From assembly GCA_016303095.1 (NCBI GenBank), contig JAEDMH010000086.1, positions 1-9,812 of the forward strand: a stretch of 9,812 nt of DNA. Reading direction: 5' to 3'. The position numbers were made by a program, and so were the translations under genes. This stretch comes from Lentisphaeria bacterium (GTDB taxonomy: Bacteria; Verrucomicrobiota; Lentisphaeria; Oligosphaerales; Oligosphaeraceae). Shown here piece by piece: positions 5,807 through 9,812 of this stretch; position 1 is the first letter of the stretch; every line of letters starts with the position of its first letter. Under the pieces are notes generated by a model. The model saw nothing but the letters and a program-made list of their open reading frames with translations. It was not told the origin of the DNA and did no database searches.

Positions 5807-7233
5807 GAGCGCCGCCTCCTGCGGGCGGGCTTCTCCAGGGACTGGAGGAGGGCGGGATGCTCTCCCCGGATGACGGCGGCGTCGATGACGCACCGGGCCT
5901 GGAAGGCGCCGTCCTTGACGGGGCCGCCGGGCAGGTCGAACATCACATCCAGCATGCGCTTTTCCATGATGGCCCGCAGTCCCCGGGCGCCGGTGCCTTT
6001 GGTGTGGGCGATGGCGGCCACGGTCTCCAGGGCATCCTGGGTGAAGACCAGTTCCACGCCGGAGAGTCGCATGAGCTCCTGGTATTGGCGCACCAGGGAG
6101 TTCTTGGGCTCGGTGAGGATGTGGAGCAGATCTTCCTGAGAGAGTTCCTTCAAGGTGGTGACGATGGGAAGGCGTCCCACGAACTCGGGGATGAGTCCGA
6201 ATTGCACCAGATCCTCGGGCTCCACCTCCCCCATGGGAGCCGGGGCGGGCGTCCCGGGAGCGGCGCTCTCCTTCTGGGCCTCGGAGAGGAAACCCAGCTG
6301 GCGGGTGCCGCCGCGGCGCTCCACGATCTTGTCCAGCCCCACGAAGGCTCCTCCGCAGATGAAGAGGATGTTCTTGGTGTTCAGGTGGAGATATTCCTGC
6401 TCGGGATGCTTTCTGCCGCCCTTGGGAGGGATGTTGGCCACGGTGTTCTCCAGGATCTTCAGGAGGGCCTGCTGGACCCCCTCTCCGGAGACATCCCGGG
6501 TGATGGAGACATTCTGGGTCTTCCGGGCGATCTTGTCGATTTCATCCACGTAGACGATGCCGACTTCCGCCTTGGAGAGGTCGTAGTCGGCGGCCTGGAC
6601 CAGGCGGAGGAGGATGTTCTCCACATCCTCGCCCACGTATCCCGCCTCGGTGAGGGTGGTGGCGTCGGAGATGGCGAAGGGGACCTGGAGGAAGCGGGCC
6701 AGGGCCTGGGCCAGGAGGGTTTTTCCGGAGCCGGTGGGGCCCACCATCAGCACGTTGCTTTTGATGAGCTCCACCTCCTGGGCGCCTCCCTCTGGCTTCT
6801 TGTCGCCGGGAAGCAGCCGTTCGTGGAGCACCCGCTTGTAGTGGTTGAAGACCGCCACGGAGAGGGTCTTCTTGGCCTGATCCTGCCCGTAGCAATACTG
6901 GCTCAGGTAGTCGTAGATTTCCCGGGGAGTCTTGAGGGTTTCCCAGGAGAGAGGGGCGCCGGAGGCCTGGGAGGGGGCGGACTCCTCCTCCGGGAGCTGG
7001 GCGCTCTCTCTCCGATCGGCGATCTCCTGGATGTGCATCATGCATTCGGGATCCTGGCAGGTGGCCAGGGTGTCCAGGATGGCATGGGCGCAAATACGGC
7101 AGATGTTGGGGGCGCCAGGATGACGGCAGCCTAAATCCACCCCCAATTCCTCCCGGGTCACCATGCGTCCGCAAATGTTGCAGACCACCTTCTGGGGAGG
7201 CTCTCCAGCGCTGCTTTTGGGAGTTCGGGCCAT
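5803..7233 (-). CDS. clpX: ATP-dependent Clp protease ATP-binding subunit ClpX
   Basis: ClpX is the hexameric AAA+ unfoldase that recognises tagged proteins and threads them into ClpP. The 476-residue protein has an N-terminal zinc-binding domain with C18, C21, C45 and C48, Walker A GPTGSGKT (165-172) and Walker B IVYVDEID (226-233). It also has pore loop GYVG (198-201), the RKH loop (274-276), the ClpP-docking tripeptide LGF (313-315, the IGF-loop equivalent), the GLIPEFVGRLP region (346-355) and sensor 2 GARGLR (415-420). It is about 50 residues longer than E. coli ClpX (424), partly from an A/P-rich stretch after LGF (about 320-340) and a basic RRRRR tail. The zinc domain is unusual: 23 residues separate the cysteine pairs (typically 18), and extra cysteines occur at 36, 59 and 64. 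clpX starts 4 bases after clpP stops, and its stop codon overlaps the amidase start. Confidence 0.97.
   Translation of the reverse strand: MARTPKSSAGEPPQKVVCNICGRMVTREELGVDLGCRHPGAPNICRICAHAILDTLATCQDPECMMHIQEIADRRESAQLPEEESAPSQASGAPLSWETLKTPREIYDYLSQYCYGQDQAKKTLSVAVFNHYKRVLHERLLPGDKKPEGGAQEVELIKSNVLMVGPTGSGKTLLAQALARFLQVPFAISDATTLTEAGYVGEDVENILLRLVQAADYDLSKAEVGIVYVDEIDKIARKTQNVSITRDVSGEGVQQALLKILENTVANIPPKGGRKHPEQEYLHLNTKNILFICGGAFVGLDKIVERRGGTRQLGFLSEAQKESAAPGTPAPAPMGEVEPEDLVQFGLIPEFVGRLPIVTTLKELSQEDLLHILTEPKNSLVRQYQELMRLSGVELVFTQDALETVAAIAHTKGTGARGLRAIMEKRMLDVMFDLPGGPVKDGAFQARCVIDAAVIRGEHPALLQSLEKPARRRRRS
5815..5820 (-). promoter_or_regulatory. Ribosome binding site of the amidase gene, inside clpX
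   Basis: AGGAGG in the sense strand, 8 bases before the ATG at 5806, lies within the last codons of clpX. It decides the amidase start and supports efficient reinitiation at the ATGA junction. Confidence 0.85.
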
Positions 7234-7237
7234 GATC

Positions 7238-7843
7238 CTACTTCCGCTGGGTGGCTTTGGCCTTGGGCTCGATGATCTCGTCTACCACGTGGTAGTCCAC
7301 TGCCTCCTGGGCGGACATGAAGAAGTCCCGCTCGGAATCCTTGGCAATCTGCTCCGCGCTCTTCCCAATGTGCTTGGCCAAAATCTCGTAGAGCACCGCC
7401 TTGGTCTTCAGAATCTCCTGGGCCTGAATGTGGATGTCCGCCGCCGTGCCCTGGCATCCGCCGCTGGGCTGGTGAATCATGATGCGGGAATGGGGCAGGG
7501 CGAAACGCTTGCCGGCGGCGCCGGCGGCCAGGAGAACCGCTCCCATGGAGGCGGCCTGGCCAATGCAGTAGGTGCGCACGTCGCAGGAAAGCATCTGCAT
7601 GGTGTCGTAGATGGCCAGGCCGGCGGAGACTACGCCCCCGGGAGAGTTGATGTAAAAGTGAATGTCCTTCTTGGGATCCTCGCTCTGGAGAAAGAGGAAC
7701 TGGGCCATGATGCAGTTGGCCACCGCATCGTCCACTTCACTGCCCAGCATGACAATCCGGTCCTTCAGCAGACGGGAGTAGATGTCGTATTGGCGTTCGC
7801 CATTTCCAGTTTGTTCGATGACATAAGGTGCGTAGAAACTCAT
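7238..7843 (-). CDS. clpP: ATP-dependent Clp protease proteolytic subunit ClpP
   Basis: ClpP is the serine protease that forms the double-heptamer degradation chamber capped by ClpX. The 201-residue protein has the full catalytic triad: S99 in GQAASMG, H124 in MIHQP, and D173 in ERDFFMS. The oxyanion-side INSPGG motif (65-70) is also present, and the length matches the family. I chose ATG at 7843, giving MSFYAPYVIEQTG, because GGGAG lies 5 bases upstream. A TTG at 7855 would add four residues (MGEI), but it overlaps that GGGAG. ClpP proteins often carry a short N-terminal propeptide; no site is obvious here. clpX follows after only 4 bases, so the two are almost certainly cotranscribed. The upstream gene tig is 295 bases away, leaving room for a separate clpP promoter. 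Confidence 0.97.
   Translation of the reverse strand: MSFYAPYVIEQTGNGERQYDIYSRLLKDRIVMLGSEVDDAVANCIMAQFLFLQSEDPKKDIHFYINSPGGVVSAGLAIYDTMQMLSCDVRTYCIGQAASMGAVLLAAGAAGKRFALPHSRIMIHQPSGGCQGTAADIHIQAQEILKTKAVLYEILAKHIGKSAEQIAKDSERDFFMSAQEAVDYHVVDEIIEPKAKATQRK
7241..7245 (-). promoter_or_regulatory. Ribosome binding site of clpX, overlapping the end of clpP
   Basis: GGAAG in the sense strand, 7 bases before the clpX ATG at 7233, lies in the last codons of clpP. A second AGGA is only 2 bases from the ATG and too close to serve. Confidence 0.5.
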
Positions 7844-7848
7844 GATTT

Positions 7849-7853
7849 CTCCC
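7849..7853 (-). promoter_or_regulatory. Ribosome binding site of clpP
   Basis: GGGAG in the sense strand, 5 bases before the ATG at 7843. It favours this ATG over the in-frame TTG at 7855, which lies partly within the motif. Confidence 0.7.
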
Positions 7854-8020
7854 AAAGAATAGGTTGCTGGTTCATGCGGGACAACGCGCGCACGGGCGCA
7901 CGCGTACGGGGAATGCCGCCGGTCGGGGGAAGGATCCCGGGACGGCGGCGGGGCTGCTTTTCCTCTTTTCCTCTCCTAGGCGAGGAGGGGGAAGGGGGAG
8001 GCAGGAGGAAAAGTGTGGGT

Positions 8021-8054
8021 TCTCCGTTCCTCCAGGCGGGCAGGGGAACGGAGA
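8021..8054 (-). terminator. Perfect 10-bp inverted repeat downstream of tig, possible terminator
   Basis: TCTCCGTTCC (8021-8030) and GGAACGGAGA (8045-8054) are exact reverse complements with a 14-base loop. In the minus-strand transcript a TTTT comes only about 10 bases after the stem, so this is at best a weak intrinsic terminator. Its position 84 bases after the tig stop suits transcript-end formation or partial termination between tig and clpPX. Confidence 0.4.
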
Positions 8055-8100
8055 GAGGGAAGGAGGGGGGATGCCGACCTGCGGGGAGGGCGTGGCCTCT

Positions 8101-8136
8101 CCTCCCGCTTTCCCTTTTCGTCGGAAGGAAGGGAGG
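8101..8136 (-). repeat. Imperfect stem-loop directly after the tig stop codon
   Basis: CCTCCC (8101-8106) pairs with GGGAGG (8131-8136), and TTCC (8110-8113) pairs with GGAA (8127-8130) after a 3-base bulge. It begins 2 bases beyond the tig stop codon. No U-run follows, so a terminator role is uncertain. Confidence 0.35.
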
Positions 8137-8138
8137 AA

Positions 8139-9506
8139 CTACTGGGCGTCGGAAGCCGGGGTTTCCTGGGGCTTTTCTTCCCCTTCCATCGTCACGTCCG
8201 CCTGATCCACCAGGAGCTTGACGGCCTTCTGCCGCAGGATGTCGGTCTTGATTCCCTCAACGGCCTCGTAGTTCTTCCGGAGTTCGGCGAAGTACTGGTC
8301 GGGGGAAATGCCCATTCTCTGGCTGGCGTTGAAGCAGTAGTGGACGATCTCCTCCTGCGTGGCCGTGAGATTCTCCTCCTTGGCCACCAGATCCATGGCG
8401 TGGACGAGGCGCATGTTGGCGGGCACTTCCTTCTGGAGATGCTCCAGCTTCTGGGCGCGCTCCTTCTCCAACTCCTCTCCTTCCAGCTTGCGGGATTTCA
8501 GCTCTTCTTCCATCCGCTTGGTGGCTTCTTCCAGGGAGCGGGCCAGGAGTTTGGGAGGCAGGGGGAAGTCCAGGGAGGCCTTGAAGGCTTCCATCACCTG
8601 CTCGGCCACCGCCTGCTGCTGGTTGCTCTCCTCCTGCTGCTCCATGCGCTCCCGCAAGGACTTCTTCACTTCCTCCATGTCCTTCATCCCGGTCTCCTTG
8701 ACGAACTCTTCGTCAAAATCGGGAGGGGTGAAGCCGTGGACTTCGTGGAGGGTGAAGTGGTAGGTGAAGGTCTTGCCGGCCAGAGCTTCCAAACGGAAAT
8801 CCTGGGGGAAGGTGATGTCCACATCCTTGGATTCTTCCGAGGAGACGCCGGTGAGGGCGGCGGTGATGCCGGGGATGCTCTCCGGCTCCCGCATGATCTG
8901 CCAGGAGTTGGTGCCCTCCAGGAGATACTTGTTCCGGGGATCTTCCTTCAGGGACTCCTCCGCGTTGGTGGTGTAATCCACCTTGAGCATGTCTCCCGGC
9001 TGGGCGGGACGCTCCACCTGCTCGTAGTTGCCATGCATCCGCATGAAGGTTTCCGCCGCCTCGTCCACCCGCTTCTGCTCCACGTCCACCTTCTTCCGGG
9101 TGGCCTTCAGCCCCTTGTAGGCCGGCAGGGTGACCTTCGGATAGACCTCCACTGTGGCTTTGATGGTGAAATCCTGGTCGGGAGTGTAGACAGGAGTCTT
9201 GTCGTTCTCAAAGTCAATGTCCCCGGAAAGCTGAAGCTCCTTGGCCTCAATCAACTCTCCCATGGCATGGTGCAGCAACTGCTGGGCTGTCTCTTCACAG
9301 ATTTCCTTCCCGTGCAGGCTCACAATCATGGACTGAGGCACATGCCCCGCTCGGAAGCCTTTTCTCGGCACCCGGGCGGTGTAATAGGTCAGGAGGTCCT
9401 TGTATGTCTTCTTGCCGTTCACGGCGGGAACGACTGCGTTGATTTGCAGAACGCAGGGCTCCAGCTCCGTCAATTCGGCAGTGAGACCGCTTTTGTAGGT
9501 TTCCAC
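8139..9506 (-). CDS. tig: Trigger factor (ribosome-associated chaperone, peptidyl-prolyl isomerase)
   Basis: Trigger factor docks on ribosomal protein L23 at the exit tunnel and shields nascent chains. The 455-residue protein has the usual three parts. The N-terminal ribosome-binding domain (1 to about 125) carries the signature loop as GFRAGH (50-55), where the family consensus is GFRxGK. An FKBP-type isomerase domain occupies about 168-256 (PGDMLKVDYTT to YHFTLHEV). A long helical, charged C-terminal domain (about 257-440) includes KRMEEELKSRKLEGEELEKE, followed by an acidic tail. The start is GTG at 9506 with AAGGAG 7 bases upstream, which fits better than any internal ATG. It is first in the row with clpP and clpX, the common tig-clpP-clpX order, but a 295-bp spacer separates it from clpP. 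Sequence outside the motifs is divergent, as is usual for this family. Confidence 0.95.
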   Translation of the reverse strand: METYKSGLTAELTELEPCVLQINAVVPAVNGKKTYKDLLTYYTARVPRKGFRAGHVPQSMIVSLHGKEICEETAQQLLHHAMGELIEAKELQLSGDIDFENDKTPVYTPDQDFTIKATVEVYPKVTLPAYKGLKATRKKVDVEQKRVDEAAETFMRMHGNYEQVERPAQPGDMLKVDYTTNAEESLKEDPRNKYLLEGTNSWQIMREPESIPGITAALTGVSSEESKDVDITFPQDFRLEALAGKTFTYHFTLHEVHGFTPPDFDEEFVKETGMKDMEEVKKSLRERMEQQEESNQQQAVAEQVMEAFKASLDFPLPPKLLARSLEEATKRMEEELKSRKLEGEELEKERAQKLEHLQKEVPANMRLVHAMDLVAKEENLTATQEEIVHYCFNASQRMGISPDQYFAELRKNYEAVEGIKTDILRQKAVKLLVDQADVTMEGEEKPQETPASDAQ

Positions 9507-9513
9507 AGTTCGA

Positions 9514-9519
9514 CTCCTT
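9514..9519 (-). promoter_or_regulatory. Ribosome binding site of tig
   Basis: AAGGAG in the sense strand, 7 bases before the GTG start at 9506. It is one of the two strongest such sites in the window and fixes the GTG as the start. Confidence 0.85.
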
Positions 9520-9526
9520 CGATCAA

Positions 9527-9540
9527 CAAAGAGTTCTTTG
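9527..9540. promoter_or_regulatory. Short palindrome in the tig leader, possible operator
   Basis: CAAAGA (9527-9532) and TCTTTG (9535-9540) are perfect inverted arms around a GT centre, 7 bases upstream of the tig Shine-Dalgarno motif. It could bind a dimeric regulator or form a tiny hairpin, but the arms are short and chance is possible. Confidence 0.25.
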
Positions 9541-9596
9541 GGTCAATGAGAGGCATCCCCCCACAACAGGGACAGAGGCCGCAGAAAAAGTGGCTT

Positions 9597-9625
9597 ACTA
9601 TAACCCCTAGACAGGAGGCCGGGAA
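9597..9625 (-). promoter_or_regulatory. Candidate promoter of tig
   Basis: In the minus strand TATAGT (plus 9597-9602) resembles a sigma-70 -10 box and stands out in a GC-rich region. TTCCCG (plus 9620-9625) sits 17 bases upstream but matches TTGACA at only three positions. Transcription would start near 9590, giving a leader of about 84 bases. The -10 is reasonable and the -35 is weak. Confidence 0.35.
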
Positions 9626-9688
9626 GTCCCTCCACGGGGTGACAAGGAAAGATAGAGGCGGGAGATCCCCCCCCAGGCGCCGTGGGGT

Positions 9689-9807
9689 TGCGCTGGTGCT
9701 TCACCCCCGTCGCAAGGCCTGTCCTGCCACCCCTACGGGGTTCAGATTCCTATTTTGTCCTTGCCGGGGGTTTCGGTCGGCCCTATGGGCCTCCCTTCAC
9801 CCCCGTC
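9689..9807. repeat. GC-rich intergenic region of short inverted and direct repeats
   Basis: The 12-mer TTCACCCCCGTC occurs at 9700-9711 and again at 9796-9807. Small perfect inverted repeats are ACCCC-TAC-GGGGT (9729-9741) and GGCCC-TAT-GGGCC (9779-9791). An imperfect hairpin with arms TTGCG and CGCAA spans 9689-9715. This combination recalls dispersed noncoding repeats I associate with intergenic regions of environmental bacteria, including PVC members. No gene is recognised in 9626-9812. I looked for tRNA arms around GGTTCAGATTCC and found no cloverleaf. Confidence 0.5.
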
Positions 9808-9812
9808 TAGCG

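Larger units (their letters stand above)
7844..8138. other. 295-bp tig-clpP spacer, no gene seen
   Basis: No protein or RNA gene is recognised. In the sense (minus) strand the part nearest tig is strongly C/T-rich and G-poor. The part nearest clpP holds a stretch of alternating purine-pyrimidine bases (7884-7894 and 7896-7908) and a near-palindrome around CCTAGG (7970-7985). Two inverted repeats are listed separately. A separate clpP promoter could lie here, but I cannot assign one with confidence. Confidence 0.6.

Noticed and set aside
5807..5893. A longer amidase start inside clpX
   Set aside because: The ATG at 5806 has an ideal AGGAGG and begins a clear signal peptide. The upstream residues are basic shadow sequence from clpX.
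4643..6139. Plus-strand frame across the amidase gene as a gene
   Set aside because: Codon-aligned antisense of a well-supported gene, with no recognisable motif of its own.
5857..7134. Plus-strand frame opposite clpX as a gene
   Set aside because: Same codon-aligned antisense pattern. The clpX motifs on the minus strand are unambiguous.
7856..7884. Promoter for clpP, TTGTCC and TATTCT with a 17-base spacer
   Set aside because: Boxes match 4 of 6 each with perfect spacing, but transcription would start inside or just past the GGGAG site and leave almost no leader. Chance cannot be excluded.
9720..9770. tRNA-like T-arm GGTTCAGATTCC
   Set aside because: No acceptor, D or anticodon arms of the right size can be drawn around it on either strand.

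Overview
This GC-rich bacterial window carries seven housekeeping genes, all on the minus strand. Read in the direction of transcription (right to left) they are tig, clpP, clpX, a cell-wall amidase gene, pyrE, secA and folE. No plus-strand gene is supported. The SecA has a long insertion in its preprotein-binding region and a motif run (GRPQPGRRFSEGLHQA) that, from memory, resembles chlamydial SecA. With the TCYGTG-type intergenic repeats, this suggests the PVC superphylum (a Verrucomicrobiota-, Lentisphaerota- or Kiritimatiellota-like bacterium). That placement is inference; no rRNA gene is present to settle it.

Layout. 1-216: four perfect copies of a 54-bp repeat that probably continues past the left edge. 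224-802: folE. 834-3863: secA. 3924-4493: pyrE. 4494-4792: a 299-bp spacer with a U-rich pyrE leader, one diverged relative of the 54-bp repeat in the opposite orientation, and a nest of hairpins bounded by an 11-bp inverted repeat. 4793-5806: amidase gene, overlapping clpX by 4 bp. 5803-7233: clpX. 7238-7843: clpP. 7844-8138: a 295-bp spacer with two inverted repeats and a strong purine/pyrimidine strand bias. 8139-9506: tig with a GTG start. 9507-9812: tig leader, a weak candidate promoter, and GC-rich short inverted and direct repeats that look like a dispersed intergenic element.

How the genes work together. Trigger factor meets nascent chains at the ribosome, and ClpX and ClpP form the ClpXP protease. 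The amidase trims peptidoglycan outside the cytoplasmic membrane and is probably translationally coupled to clpX (ATGA overlap). SecA drives protein export, including that of the amidase. PyrE makes the pyrimidine precursor OMP, and FolE makes the first pterin intermediate of folate. All seven proteins look intact, with catalytic residues in place.

I see no defence system, mobile element, CRISPR array or clearly new gene system. What merits a second look is noncoding: the repeat family seen at both 1-216 and 4575-4620, the structured spacer before pyrE, the repeat-like region upstream of tig, and the absence of Shine-Dalgarno sequences at secA and folE.
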